Notes under the pieces: generated by a model
Database searches by the model: none
Told to the model about the DNA's origin: nothing
What the model saw: the letters and a program-made list of their open reading frames with translations, nothing else
Shown: positions 27,131-37,600 of the stretch, in pieces
Numbering within the stretch: position 1 is the stretch's first letter
Layout of the letters: the number at the start of each line of letters is the position of its first letter
Translations under genes and position numbers: made by a program
Assembly: GCA_003506435.1 (NCBI GenBank)
Contig: DOAQ01000002.1
Coordinates: 1 to 62,211, forward strand
Length of the DNA stretch: 62,211 bases
Source of the DNA: Prolixibacteraceae bacterium
GTDB taxonomy: Bacteria; Bacteroidota; Bacteroidia; Bacteroidales; Prolixibacteraceae
Reading direction: 5' to 3'

Positions 27131-30100
27131 TTAGAAAGTTAAATTAGCCCCAATGCTAAAAGTTTTTACAGAAGGAAGAAACTCTGAGTCATCGTCCGTT
27201 TCAGGGTCAAAGCCCGAATAACCGCTTAATGTCCAAAGATTCGTTCCTGAAACATATATTTTTGCAGCCTTGAACCCAACTTTTCCGGCAACCTGTTTAT
27301 TCAAATTATACCCTAAGCTTACTGATTTCAATCGCAAATAATCAGCTTTTTCCAGGTATTTACTTAAACCTTCGCCCTGCCCTTTTGTACCTCCGTTGGC
27401 CCTGTCGTACCTTTCAGTTGCAGTAGGTTTAACGGGGTTATTGATATCCGGGTTAGTCCAGTAGCCTTTAAGCCCGGTATTCGGATCTATTGCGCTGGAG
27501 TTCCACTGTGTATAGTATGGACTGGCGCTTTCATACATAATCATAGGGTATTTTGCATTTTGCTTCTGCTCATCTGTCCATCCGGGCCTCCATGATTGGT
27601 CCAGCAACGCTTTCTTGTAAATTTTATTTCCTATGCCGAAAATAGTCCATTCTTTTTCGCTGTAGTTAAACATGTAATTTCCGCCGGAAAAGGTAAAGAA
27701 TGCGTTCAGTTCAAAACCTTTGAATTTAAATGTATTACTCAAACCTCCGTAGAAAGTCGGGATTTCCGATTTATCCTTATGAACCTTTTGGTTATGAGAT
27801 AACCTCCCGTTCGTGTAGTTATACGGAATTTTTCTGCCTGTGCGTACGTATTCTCCGGTTTCTCCATAAATTGTCTGGTCATATTCCCAGAGCATATGAA
27901 CTCCCCTTTCGGGATCAACTCCTGCATAGTCAACTTTTTGCCACAAACCAAGACGGCCACCGACAAAAGTTGTACTTCCTTTCGCAGCTTCCATGTCGGA
28001 AGTTAGTTCCATAATTTTATTTTCATTATAGGATATATTGAAATCGGTTGTCCAGCTAAAATTGCTTTTTTGAATATTCACTGTGGAAACATTAAACTCA
28101 TATCCCCAGTTTTTTAACCGGCCAACATTGCCATAAATTGAGCCAATAGCTGAAGAAGGCGGAGTGCTTACTGCTAATAAAAGACCTGACACGTTCTGCA
28201 AATAATAAGCTACCGATCCTGATATTCTGTTATTCCAAAGCCCGAAATCAATTCCAAAGTCATAGCTATCTGTTGTTTCCCAAGTAATTGCCCTGTTCCC
28301 GACGGAATAGCTGGTTCCGGCAGGGCTATATGTATTTTCGCCATACCGAAGACTTGAATTGTAACTTATCGTAACAAGGTTCCTGTCGTTCGGAATATCC
28401 TGGTTTCCCGTTTGTCCAAAGCTTCCCCTTAATTTCAATAATGAAAATGTATTTTTCAAACCCGAAAAGAAACTTTCGTCTGAAACAATCCATCCGGCAG
28501 AGAGGGCATAAAAATTACCCCAGCGATAATCCTTGTCAAAAACAGAAGATCCGTCGCGACGGGCACTTACACCAACAAGATACTTGTCCATAAATTTATA
28601 ATCGGCCCTTGCAAAGAAAGAACTCAGATAACGTTCGCCCGTAGTATATGCCGCCATGCTTACCATGGTAGCAGGCGATGATGATCCCATTTCCTGGTTT
28701 GTACCCACCAAACTTCTTCCCTGCATGTCCGAAACTTTATTTTTTGTCCGTTGAGACTCGGTACCTAAAACTGCAGAAATATTATGCTTGTCATTAAACG
28801 TCCGGTTATATTTCAGATATGTATTAAAATTATACGACATATAGGTCTGTCCCTGATGTCTTGCATAGGATATTCCATCATTGGAAATCAAAGCAGAAGA
28901 CCATAATTTTGAATTATCATGTAAAATGTCGAAGTCGGCTCCTGTACGTACCGATAAACCTTTGACCCATGGCAGATGATATTCCAGACTTGACCCTCCA
29001 AGTCCCCTATAGTTTTGTTTCTGATCTAAAATATAATCCCTGTCGCTTGCCATTGCATAATTACCTGCCGCAGGATTCCAGTAACCTGTAGGGTCATTGG
29101 CATCATAAACAGGGAACCAGGGTATGCCACTACGCGTAACCATGCCAAAGCCGCCAATGGTTCCATCGCTTCCTCCCAAACCCCGGTAACTTTCAGATTT
29201 AACGCGATAGTTATTGGTATACGCAACATTTAATCTTGTTTCCCACACCAGATTATCAATCGGAGAATAATTTGCATTAATACGGGATGAAATTCGTTCC
29301 ATATCGTTTCCAACGCTTACTCCCTTGTCGTTCCGGTACGAAACAGACGAAAAAATACTTCCTTTTTCAAATCCTTGTTTAAAAGCAACGTTCACATCAT
29401 GGTATGTTCCCGTTCTGAGAATATAATCGAACCAATTGGTATTGATCTGCAATGCCTCGTCCCGGGTAAGCCTTGATTTATAAAGGTTATTCAATGCATA
29501 ATCGATTTCAAATATCCGATCCGGAACATTCGAGTGAGCAAAACTTAAGTCTGCAATTTCAAACCATTCTTTTGTATTTACAAAATTAAACTCATCCATT
29601 GATTTGGCCAGATGTGATATCCCTGTGGAATAATCAACCTGCACTGATCCTTTTTCTTTTGCCTTGCCTAATTTCGTTGTTACAAGGATAACCCCGTTTG
29701 ACCCACGTGAACCATAAATAGCAGTTGCTGCTGCATCCTTTAAAATTTCAACCGATTCAATATCATTTGGATTTAATGTTGCCAGCATATTCTGTCTTGC
29801 TGAAGTTCCATCATTAAGGCCAACACTTCCATTTCCAAAAACCGGCATTCCGTCAATTATCCATAGCGGACTGCTTCCTGAACTAATTGAGTGATATCCA
29901 CGAACCTTAATACTGACCTCTGCTCCGGGAGAACCGCTTGTTGTCGCAACCTGTACCCCCGCAGCACGTCCCTGCAATACATCAGTAAAAGACGAAGTCG
30001 GCGTTTGCAATAATTCGCTGCTTTTTACAGTAGCAATTGATCCAATAATATCTCTTTTCTTTTTCGTACCATATCCAATTGCCACAACCTCATCAATTCC

Positions 30101-30718
30101 AACCACTTCTTCTTCCATTGCTACATTTAATGTTGTTTTTCCTGCAACTTGTATTTCCTTTGTTTTCATTCCTACAAATGAAAACTGGAGTATTGCATTG
30201 ACCGGTACATTTGGAAGTATGTAATTACCATCAGTATCCGTGATAGTCCCGTTGGTAGTTCCGTTTACTATGACTGAAACGCCCGGTATAGCTGCACCTG
30301 TCGAATCGGTTACTTTTCCCGAAACTTTGATATTTTGTCCCTGATAAATATTGGAATCTATCTTTGTCACAACAATTGTCCGGTCAATAAATTTGTACGA
30401 GTACTGGCTCTTGTCCAGTATCTCATCCATAATCTTCTCTATATTCACATCTTTGATATCCAATGTGTATAGCCTGTCCATGTTCAATTGATCGGTTTTA
30501 AATAAAAATCCAAAATCTGTTACCCGTTCAATTTCATCAAAAACCTGCACAATTGTCGCATTTCTCACATTCAGGTCGAACCGGGTATTCTGTGAATACA
30601 GATCAGCAGAAATTGCCACCACAGAGAGGAATAGAAAGAAGGTTGTTAGTTTCATAATCAATAATAATTTCTTTATTCCAAGCCACCGATGGCTTAGGAA
30701 AAATCGTTTTTTTTTCAT
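27131..30718 (-). CDS. SusC/RagA TonB-dependent receptor with STN domain (unit 2)
   Basis: This 1195-residue outer-membrane transporter has a long leader, with the hydrophobic signal near residues 22-42 (MKLTTFFLFLSVVAISA). The STN signalling domain is at ~48-120 (IERVTDFGFLFKTDQ, FIDRTIVVTKID). The carboxypeptidase-regulatory-like domain is at ~133-210 (VSGKVTDSTGAAIPGVSV), and the plug begins near GYGTKKKRDIIGSIATVKS at ~220. The beta-barrel ends in aromatic-rich C-terminal strands (FSIGANLTF). STN-type SusC proteins pass a substrate signal to a FecR anti-sigma factor. Codons 1 to ~140 are almost identical to those of the other SusC, while the rest is not. A TTTG/TAATTTTG promoter lies just upstream. 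Confidence 0.95.
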   Translation of the reverse strand: MKKKRFFLSHRWLGIKKLLLIMKLTTFFLFLSVVAISADLYSQNTRFDLNVRNATIVQVFDEIERVTDFGFLFKTDQLNMDRLYTLDIKDVNIEKIMDEILDKSQYSYKFIDRTIVVTKIDSNIYQGQNIKVSGKVTDSTGAAIPGVSVIVNGTTNGTITDTDGNYILPNVPVNAILQFSFVGMKTKEIQVAGKTTLNVAMEEEVVGIDEVVAIGYGTKKKRDIIGSIATVKSSELLQTPTSSFTDVLQGRAAGVQVATTSGSPGAEVSIKVRGYHSISSGSSPLWIIDGMPVFGNGSVGLNDGTSARQNMLATLNPNDIESVEILKDAAATAIYGSRGSNGVILVTTKLGKAKEKGSVQVDYSTGISHLAKSMDEFNFVNTKEWFEIADLSFAHSNVPDRIFEIDYALNNLYKSRLTRDEALQINTNWFDYILRTGTYHDVNVAFKQGFEKGSIFSSVSYRNDKGVSVGNDMERISSRINANYSPIDNLVWETRLNVAYTNNYRVKSESYRGLGGSDGTIGGFGMVTRSGIPWFPVYDANDPTGYWNPAAGNYAMASDRDYILDQKQNYRGLGGSSLEYHLPWVKGLSVRTGADFDILHDNSKLWSSALISNDGISYARHQGQTYMSYNFNTYLKYNRTFNDKHNISAVLGTESQRTKNKVSDMQGRSLVGTNQEMGSSSPATMVSMAAYTTGERYLSSFFARADYKFMDKYLVGVSARRDGSSVFDKDYRWGNFYALSAGWIVSDESFFSGLKNTFSLLKLRGSFGQTGNQDIPNDRNLVTISYNSSLRYGENTYSPAGTSYSVGNRAITWETTDSYDFGIDFGLWNNRISGSVAYYLQNVSGLLLAVSTPPSSAIGSIYGNVGRLKNWGYEFNVSTVNIQKSNFSWTTDFNISYNENKIMELTSDMEAAKGSTTFVGGRLGLWQKVDYAGVDPERGVHMLWEYDQTIYGETGEYVRTGRKIPYNYTNGRLSHNQKVHKDKSEIPTFYGGLSNTFKFKGFELNAFFTFSGGNYMFNYSEKEWTIFGIGNKIYKKALLDQSWRPGWTDEQKQNAKYPMIMYESASPYYTQWNSSAIDPNTGLKGYWTNPDINNPVKPTATERYDRANGGTKGQGEGLSKYLEKADYLRLKSVSLGYNLNKQVAGKVGFKAAKIYVSGTNLWTLSGYSGFDPETDDDSEFLPSVKTFSIGANLTF

Positions 30719-30761
30719 AATTTTGATTGCTTTTTGTTATACAATTGGCTTTGGTAACCGG

Positions 30762-30790
30762 CAAAATTACCATGCCTGAAAAATTTCAAA
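30762..30790 (-). promoter_or_regulatory. Bacteroidota-type promoter of the unit-2 susC
   Basis: On the minus strand TTTG (30790-30787) is followed after 17 bases by TAATTTTG (30769-30762), a full match to the -33 TTTG / -7 TAnnTTTG pattern. Transcription would start near 30755 and give a leader of about 35 nt before the ATG at 30718. The same place in the other repeat copy has lost three bases in the -7 box. Confidence 0.7.
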
Positions 30791-30796
30791 AACACG

Positions 30797-30823
30797 AACC
30801 GGGATGTCTTCAGCTTCCCGGTT
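30797..30823 (-). terminator. Terminator after fecR (copy 2)
   Basis: An 8-bp perfect stem, AACCGGGA/TCCCGGTT, with an 11-nt loop is followed on the minus strand by CGTGTTTTTG. It lies between fecR and the susC promoter, so it would separate the two transcripts. The plus strand also has a T-run, so it could work in both directions. Confidence 0.6.
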
Positions 30824-30869
30824 TTTTCAGTTTAGTCAGTTAGTATCACATAGGCATTTCTTTTACGGG

Positions 30870-31862
30870 TTAATAAATTACAATCATATCAGGTCCTGTA
30901 TTTTTTTCCAAAATACGGTAATGGAAATCGGCAGTCAGTTTTAACATTTCGAGTACATGCCGGGCTGTAGTCGATTTTTTAATATTGCCAGTAAATCTGT
31001 AATCACGAAGTTTTTCATCTTCAAAACGAAATTCGACATCGTACCAACGGCTTAATTCGGTGAAGATATCTTCGAGCCGTTGATCACGGATTACAAACTT
31101 CCCATCCCTCCAGGCTGATAAAACATTATTCGAAATCGACCGAAGTTCCATTTTCTTTTCTTTCGGAAAATACATAGCACTTTCTCCCGGTGTTAATGCC
31201 ACCAGTGATTTCCCGTTTTCTGATAAAATATCGACATCCCCCTCAACCAGCGATGTTTCAATATAATTATCTTCAGGATAAGCCTTTATATTGAATGTGG
31301 TTCCCAAGTCGCGGATAATTATCTGACCTGTTTTCACGATCAATGGAAAATCGTCTCTGTGCGTTACCTCAAAGTAAGCTTCTCCGTTCAATTCGGCGAA
31401 CCTCTTCTTATTTTTATGATCTTCCTTGTAGGTCAATTCGGTGCCTGAGTTCAGCCAAACTTTCGTTCCGTCAGAAAGTTCAACAATGCTGACACTCCCC
31501 TTCCTTGAAATGAATTTTTGCGTGCCGTAATCATTGTATTCAAAAGTATTCTGTGAAATAAAATAACCCGCTGCACCTCCAAATCCTAGAACAACCAGAA
31601 TAATTGCGGCGTATCGCATTATCTGCCTTGCAAGCGTATACGTAGTTTGTTTTTTCGATTGTTTAATTTTACGCCACAAAATCTCAAAATCAGAATCAAC
31701 ATCGACAACCGTTTTGTGCATCGAAGTCCGAAGCCATAAGCTTTTTATTTCGTAAAATAATTTCTCTTCTTCCTGATTATCTTTCAATTTCCGGTAAAAG
31801 TCTTTTTGTTCTTCTAAAGAAGCTTCATCAGTCAATATTCGTAGCAGTAAATTCTCGTCCAT
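30870..31862 (-). CDS. FecR-family anti-sigma factor (intact copy)
   Basis: This 330-residue protein has an N-terminal cytoplasmic anti-sigma region (residues 1-84) and one membrane segment (about 88-108, YAAIILVVLGFGGAAGYFI). The periplasmic FecR domain is at ~120-215 (GSVSIVELSDGTKVWLNSGTELTY, NGEAYFEVTHRDDFPLIVKT). A C-terminal DUF4974/STN-like domain follows (LEDIFTELSRWYDVEFRFED). It should hold an ECF sigma factor inactive until an STN-type SusC signals substrate. Only the last five codons of a sigma gene remain directly upstream (31963-31977). The nearest sigma gene is about 7 kb away at 38686-39264, whose adjacent fecR is broken. This copy is therefore the likely partner. Confidence 0.92.
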   Translation of the reverse strand: MDENLLLRILTDEASLEEQKDFYRKLKDNQEEEKLFYEIKSLWLRTSMHKTVVDVDSDFEILWRKIKQSKKQTTYTLARQIMRYAAIILVVLGFGGAAGYFISQNTFEYNDYGTQKFISRKGSVSIVELSDGTKVWLNSGTELTYKEDHKNKKRFAELNGEAYFEVTHRDDFPLIVKTGQIIIRDLGTTFNIKAYPEDNYIETSLVEGDVDILSENGKSLVALTPGESAMYFPKEKKMELRSISNNVLSAWRDGKFVIRDQRLEDIFTELSRWYDVEFRFEDEKLRDYRFTGNIKKSTTARHVLEMLKLTADFHYRILEKNTGPDMIVIY

Positions 31863-31962
31863 CCCTTATTTGCTTTTAGTATTAACAAATAAAGGTTTAA
31901 ATACCCTAATAAGAATTCCGGAAAATTTTGTCCCTGGCAGAACAATTCTGAAACATTTCTGG

Positions 31963-31977
31963 TCAGTTCAGAATTTT
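31963..31977 (-). pseudogene. Residual 3' tip of a duplicated ECF sigma gene
   Basis: Fifteen bases encode Lys-Ile-Leu-Asn-stop exactly as at the end of the intact sigma gene (38700-38686). The spacer to fecR that follows is also conserved. Beyond 31977 the sequence switches to the broken esterase, marking a duplication junction within about 6 bp. Confidence 0.75.
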
Positions 31978-31982
31978 ACAGG

Positions 31983-32255
31983 TCAAATTAGTTGGACCCG
32001 GTGCCATTTTTCCCTGAGACCCAATGTGATATTCCTTTCTTATTCACTCTTTCTTTTGTTCCCATTGAGGATGATGTTATAACAGATACTCCGCTGCTAA
32101 TACAAACGGATCGGGTAAATCATAAACCGAAGGCAAAGAATCAAAATCAGAAGTTGTTCTTCCAAAAATCCCGTTCTGCGCTCTTTTCCAGTCTGGGCAG
32201 ATATTGTCAGGGTAAAACAAACCAATATAAAGCTTCCTGTAACCAACCTTTTCAT
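31983..32255 (-). pseudogene. Truncated duplicate of the 5' end of the double-esterase gene
   Basis: From an ATG at 32255 the minus strand encodes a signal peptide (MKRLVTGSFILV...) and an EQLLI segment like residues 34-38 of the intact esterase. A gap of roughly 100 bases relative to the intact gene then shifts the frame, after which DFDSLPSxYDLPDP appears in another frame. Homology to 24727-24900 continues to 31983, where it stops next to the sigma tail. It is truncated at about codon 125 and frameshifted, so it cannot encode the enzyme. Confidence 0.8.
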
Positions 32256-32278
32256 GATAGTCAGGGATTATAATCAAG

Positions 32279-32313
32279 TTTACGAATCCCGGATAAAAAC
32301 CGGGATTCGTAAA
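32279..32313. terminator. Strong hairpin between the FAS1 gene and the esterase remnant
   Basis: A perfect 14-bp stem (TTTACGAATCCCGG and its complement) encloses a 7-nt loop, 40 bases beyond the stop of the FAS1-like gene. It is a likely 3' end for the susC-susD-FAS1 transcript of unit 1. No long U-run follows, so it could act by mRNA stabilisation. Confidence 0.6.
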
Positions 32314-32352
32314 AGTTTTATAAACTCATTTATTCGCTAATACCTATGGAAA

Positions 32353-33018
32353 TCAATACGGATTATATTCTTTTTTATCTTCATAGGTAGCATACGAGTA
32401 GAAATAGCTTGTATTGTAATCAACAAAGCTGCTGGTTGTTACAGGATGCAATGGCCCGTCAATAACATGAAAAACGCCATTCCGTGCCTCATTATTTCCG
32501 GAAACGATCTGAACCTGGGTTCCGCTGAACCCAGTAAGTTTGTTTCCTGAGATACTTATTTCGTAGCCATTGTCCATTTTCAACTTAGAAGGAAGATTCT
32601 CCACCCGGTATTCACCGACCACATAATAAAACTGCAAAAGTTTGAATGCTTTATTTCTGGTAGTCACCGTAGTAGTACCCAATTCGATTGCCGACTTACC
32701 GAAGTAAGTAAGAGACATATCTTTAACATCGTCATTTTGCAGAACAAAGACTGTGTATTTTTCACCTCCGGCACCTCCTGGTACTGTTGCTTCCAGTATG
32801 GCATCCATTGTCCGGTCGTATGAAACGCCTTTATCGATCATCGATCTGTTCAGCAATTTATAAAATTGGAATGTACCCGTATTTTCATTGCCATCATACA
32901 TGGCAATTGCATGGGTTAACCCATAACTAAGATCGACTTCATATTCTTCCGGCGTGCAGCTTGTTATCCATCCAAAACAGCACAACAGGGAAAGCATAAT
33001 TATATTTCTAAATTTCAT
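32353..33018 (-). CDS. FAS1 (fasciclin)-like surface lipoprotein
   Basis: This 221-residue lipoprotein has a lipobox (GWITSC, Cys21). The remainder resembles a FAS1 domain. YTVFVLQNDDVKDM near 105 matches the TVFAPTNDAF box, KLLQFYYVVGEY near 148 matches the LLxYHVVxG box, and NGVFHVIDGPLHP near 197 matches the NGxIHVID box. In SusC/SusD loci such small lipoproteins often act as extra surface glycan-binding proteins. It follows SusD after 17 bases, so it is in the same operon. The other susCD unit has no counterpart. Confidence 0.75.
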   Translation of the reverse strand: MKFRNIIMLSLLCCFGWITSCTPEEYEVDLSYGLTHAIAMYDGNENTGTFQFYKLLNRSMIDKGVSYDRTMDAILEATVPGGAGGEKYTVFVLQNDDVKDMSLTYFGKSAIELGTTTVTTRNKAFKLLQFYYVVGEYRVENLPSKLKMDNGYEISISGNKLTGFSGTQVQIVSGNNEARNGVFHVIDGPLHPVTTSSFVDYNTSYFYSYATYEDKKEYNPY

Positions 33019-33035
33019 AATTTAAGTTTTAAAGA

Positions 33036-34676
33036 TTAGAACCCAGGATTCTGGGTAAAGTTTGGATTTTTAGCAAGTTCATCAGTAGGATATTCAAACC
33101 AAGTCCGGTCCTCATATATACTCGATTCGGCATATCCGAATGCTTTTGCAATATCGACCCTGTTTTGCCAACGCATCATAAGCTGCATGGTGATCCCGCC
33201 TTCATGAGCAAATTCAAGGAAGTATTCATGAATTAAATCGATAAATTCTTTACCATATCCGCTCTGAGCAAGTGCAGGATAAACAATTTTGTTCCAGTTT
33301 GCATTTGGTTCGAATACTTCATTTGGTTTCCGTTTCCATTTCCATTCAGGATAATCTTTCCATGCCCGGCTCCTGACCATATTCATGTATTCGTATTCCT
33401 TGTCAATATTTCCCAGGCGATATTGCACTTCGGCATAGTCGAGCAAGACATTGGCATAGCGCCAGATAATAAAATTCATCCCTCTCAACCTGCCGTATGC
33501 TTTGGAACTGGTAGGCCAGTATTTACGTTTAAGTAAAGTCGTACTTTCTTTATAAAAAGTGGAAGTTACATCGACATAATAATTGGAATTAACAGCGCAC
33601 GGAACCATATCTCCCCATTTGACACAAGTATAAGGGCGCCGTGGGTCTTCAATATAATTAGGAATAAGGGCTGTTTGTCCTTTTTTTGTCGTTACATATT
33701 TGCCGGTCGACTTATTTATCCAGGTCGAATCCTGTGAAACAGTTTTAGAAATTGTTTCCTGCCCGATTAAAAGTACCTTCTCATAAAAATTACTTGACAT
33801 GGGACTTAAATTTGTACGATAATCATCACCCGAACAGTTCGCAGGGGTATAACGATCTGTGTACCCGTCGCTGTATCCGGAAACACCTTCAATATGACCA
33901 ACTTCAAACAACGATTCACTGGTATACTCCCATGCATTACAAACGTCAAGATGAGTATCATAACTACATACATTCCCAAAATTTGAAAGAAGGCTGTATT
34001 CTTTGCTGTCGATTATTTTTTTCAGCCATTTTTCAGCTTCCGGCCAGTTTTTCTGAAACATATAAACAGTCGCCAAAAGATAATCGGCACACCCGGTAGT
34101 TACCCTCCCATTTATGGATTTGCTTCTGGGTAATAAGTTGGGTTCGGCAGCCAGCACTTCATCAATAACAAAGTTCCTGATAACATCTACATTTTCGGCA
34201 CGCGAAACTGAAGCCAATTCATCGTACGAAAGTGTTTCTGTAATCAGCGGAACAGGGCCCAACATCATCGAAAGCATGTGGTAATAGAAAGCCCTAAGAA
34301 AGCGGGCTTGGGCAATTAAATAGTTTTTTGTTGTTTCATCACCTTTAAAATCAATATCCGGGATTTTTTCAAGAGCAATATTTGCATCCGATATTCCAAT
34401 CCAAAATTGAGTATAAACTGCTTCAAAATCAGCCACAAAAAGTCCGCTATTTGCCTCAAGCAACAAGGTTCGTTGTTCCCACTCATAGTTGAAAAAGTTC
34501 AACATCGGATTATAAACACTGTTCACAGCCATAGCAGCAGCATCCTTGGTCTGGTAAAACGAATCGCTTTGGTATTGACTACGCGGAACCGTTTCCAGAA
34601 AATTATCACAGGAAAATAGAGAGATTAATGCTCCCATTACTACCATCCTGTACATTTTTGATATATATATTTTCAT
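33036..34676 (-). CDS. SusD/RagB-family glycan-binding lipoprotein (unit 1)
   Basis: This is a 546-residue lipoprotein with a lipobox (LISLFSC, Cys23). SusD landmarks are DNFLETVPRSQYQSD at the mature N-terminus, LIAQARFLRAFYYHMLSMMLGPVPL near 125, and FIIWRYANVLLDYAEVQYRLGN near 400. The AFxYAES-type end is rich in aromatic residues. It pairs with the SusC encoded 23 bases upstream. It differs strongly from the SusD of unit 2. Confidence 0.93.
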   Translation of the reverse strand: MKIYISKMYRMVVMGALISLFSCDNFLETVPRSQYQSDSFYQTKDAAAMAVNSVYNPMLNFFNYEWEQRTLLLEANSGLFVADFEAVYTQFWIGISDANIALEKIPDIDFKGDETTKNYLIAQARFLRAFYYHMLSMMLGPVPLITETLSYDELASVSRAENVDVIRNFVIDEVLAAEPNLLPRSKSINGRVTTGCADYLLATVYMFQKNWPEAEKWLKKIIDSKEYSLLSNFGNVCSYDTHLDVCNAWEYTSESLFEVGHIEGVSGYSDGYTDRYTPANCSGDDYRTNLSPMSSNFYEKVLLIGQETISKTVSQDSTWINKSTGKYVTTKKGQTALIPNYIEDPRRPYTCVKWGDMVPCAVNSNYYVDVTSTFYKESTTLLKRKYWPTSSKAYGRLRGMNFIIWRYANVLLDYAEVQYRLGNIDKEYEYMNMVRSRAWKDYPEWKWKRKPNEVFEPNANWNKIVYPALAQSGYGKEFIDLIHEYFLEFAHEGGITMQLMMRWQNRVDIAKAFGYAESSIYEDRTWFEYPTDELAKNPNFTQNPGF

Positions 34677-34699
34677 TTTTATTCAAAATTAAGTTTGTG

Positions 34700-37600
34700 T
34701 CAGAAATTAATTTGTGCACCGAGGATATAGCTTTTGGGTACCGGGTAAGTCATTATCCGGTCAACTCCGGCATTACTATAACTATCGTAACTGTACCCGC
34801 CTCCCAGCTCAGGATCAGCACCCGGATATTTCGTAAAAGTAAACAGGTTAAATCCACTCGTATAAATTCGCACGGAGTTCATCCCTATTTTTTTCAAAAA
34901 TGATTGTTTGAAAGTATAACCAAGGGTAGCGGTTTTAACTCTTAAATAATCCGTCTTGTGCAAGTGAGCATCGTTGGGATTATTTTGTCCACTGTACCAT
35001 TGGTTTGATCCGGCATAAGATAACCGCGGTTCCATAACATCGTTTGTTGATCCATCCCCCGTCCAGCGGGCATAAGCCCAGTACTCATCCGTTGCCCCGC
35101 CTTTCAGGCGGCTGTCTGCCCCGGCTGTCGCATAAATATACGCCGACTGCCCGAAGTTGCCCTGGCAAATAACGCTAAGATCGAACCCCTTGTATTCAAA
35201 ATTGGCATTTAGCCCCACAATTACGCTGGGATATCTTTGTCCTTTATACACATAATCATTGTCATCAATGATCCCGTCATTGTTTTGATCTTTAAATTTT
35301 ATATTTCCGGGTACCGGGCGTCCCCTGCTATAATTTGGCCATCCCCAGGTAGGCGTTCCGGTACTGCCATACAAAAAATTACCGTTAGCACCTTTTTGAT
35401 GATACCTTGCAGCATCGATTTCGGCATCGCTCTGCCATATACCAATAGCATCGACCATGTAAAAAGCATAGTACGGATGACCTTTTTCAATAGCAAAACA
35501 CCTTGGATTGCCTAAGCGGTATATGCGTTCAATACCTTCATCGAATGGCCAGCTCAGCACTTCATTTTTGTACGTTGAAAGGTTCGCTCCTACAGAATAG
35601 CTCAGGTCACCTTTCTTTTCTTTCCACGACAATTCAAATTCAAAACCCTTATTCAAAATTTCACCGCCATTGACCGAAATTGTATTGTTCCTGAGACCGG
35701 CATAAAGTGGGAGTGTTTCGTCAAAGATCATATCTACTGTATTTTTCCTCCAGTAATCGACACTGAAATATAATCGATTAGTCAGGCTATACAATTCAAT
35801 TCCAAGATCGATGCTTTCATTGCCCTCCCAGCCGGTACCTTCATAAGCCTGCTTGGCGATATTTGCCCCCGTAGTTTGAGAATTATTGAAAATGTAACCT
35901 GATGTGAGATTTACCAGTGAATAATACTGATACGCATCCAATTTATCACGGCCTAATCTTCCCCAACTGGCCCTTAACTTTGCGCCTGTAATGAAAGGTA
36001 TTTTTTCCATGAAAGGTTCCTGGTCAATATTCCAGGCGAAGGAAACCGAAGGAAATGTTGCCCATCTTTTTTCAGGCGTAAAACGCGACGATGCATCACG
36101 TCTGACAGATGCCTGCACAACATACTTTTTATTGTATGTATAGCCAAGTCTTCCGACTAAGCCAACCCGTGTATCATCGCTGAATCCGCCATCGTTGGTT
36201 GCACTTTCTGTAGTTCCCAAATTGAGGGATGGTACACTTGAAAACGGTAATCCACTGCGGTAGGCAGAAACATAAGATCCTTTTGTCTTTTCAGTAGAAA
36301 ATACAATGGTTCCCAATACCGAATGTTTCTCACCAAATGTGCGGTTTAGATTTAACATGACATCATTCAGCAGACTGCTTCCTTTGGCATAGTTCAAAGA
36401 AGCCGTATTGTCGTTCTGCCCGGTTGAAGTAAATACCTCCTGTTTATAATTAAATACTTCCTGATTGGAATTATTCTGTTTATAGGCAAACCGGTCTGAA
36501 AGTACCAGTCCTTCCATGATGGTATATGATCCTTCAATATTGAAAACATAGTTATCCTGATAGATATCATTATCGCTGGAATAAGCCAGGGTAGACCAAC
36601 CATCTTCAAGTTCGGTATACAAATTCGGATTTCCGTTTGTAAAAGCAGTCAGGTAAGGAGCATACGCTAAAACAGCTTTATACGTATTATAGGCATATCC
36701 ATTGCGCCGGTGAGCCTGACGATATGTAAAAGTATTACTGAGTTTTAATCTTTTACTCAGTTGATGGTCGGATGAAAAAATAAAAGTCCCTGACTTGTAA
36801 AAATTGTTGACAAATGTTCCCTGGTCATCATCATACGTTGCTGAAAGACGAAACTGATGTTGCTTGTTTCCTCCGGCAATACTCAATTTATGACGGTATG
36901 TATAGGTATCCCTTATTAAATCGGTATAGTCACTTCTTATAGATTTAAGCCACTCATAGTCGGGAGTATTATACGGAGTTATTGCGGCCCCATCCATAAT
37001 TTGTGCCTCATTGAGAAGGAAACAGGTTGAATACGGATCCAGAATCTCCAATGGATTGGCCACAGTATTAAATTTTACATATCCGTCATACGTAACCTGT
37101 ATTTTCCCATCGAAACCACGCTTGGTCGTGATCAAAATTACACCATTTGCACCACGCGATCCATAAATAGTGGCAGCAGCAGCATCCTTCAGAATTTCAA
37201 CTGAAGCCACTTCGTCGGGAGGAACATCCTTTAAGTTACCTCCGGGGACCCCGTCAATAACAATCAACGGATTTGAATCTCCAATGGTCGATTCTCCCCT
37301 GATTTTTATAATTGCATCCTGTCCAACATCCCCGTCCACATCAAATACCATAACCCCTTTTGCAGTTCCTGCAAGAGCCGAAGAAATATTGGTTACTGGT
37401 ATTTTACCTAAAACTTCACCTTTTACGGAAGAAATAGATCCGGTGATTTCGCTTCGTCTGAGGGTACCATAACCAACCGCTATCACTTCGCCAATTCCAA
37501 CTGTTTCTTCTTCCATTACAATATCTATTGTGGTTTTCCCTGCAATTTGCACTTCCTGCGTTTTCATTCCCACAAATGAAAATACAAGTATACCATTAGC

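Larger units (their letters stand above)
30302..31977. repeat. Direct repeat, copy 2: susC 5' end, leader, intact fecR, sigma tail
   Basis: This stretch is nearly identical by eye to 37697-38700. It covers the first ~140 codons of SusC, its promoter, the hairpin, the complete fecR, the fecI-fecR spacer, and the last four codons plus stop of a sigma gene. Similarity ends abruptly inside the sigma tail at 31977. It forms one flank of a tandem duplication unit. Confidence 0.85.

Noticed and set aside
32077..32277. 66-residue minus-strand ORF as a real small gene
   Set aside because: Its second half is the DFDSLPSxYDLPDP segment of the esterase in a shifted frame; it is part of a pseudogene.
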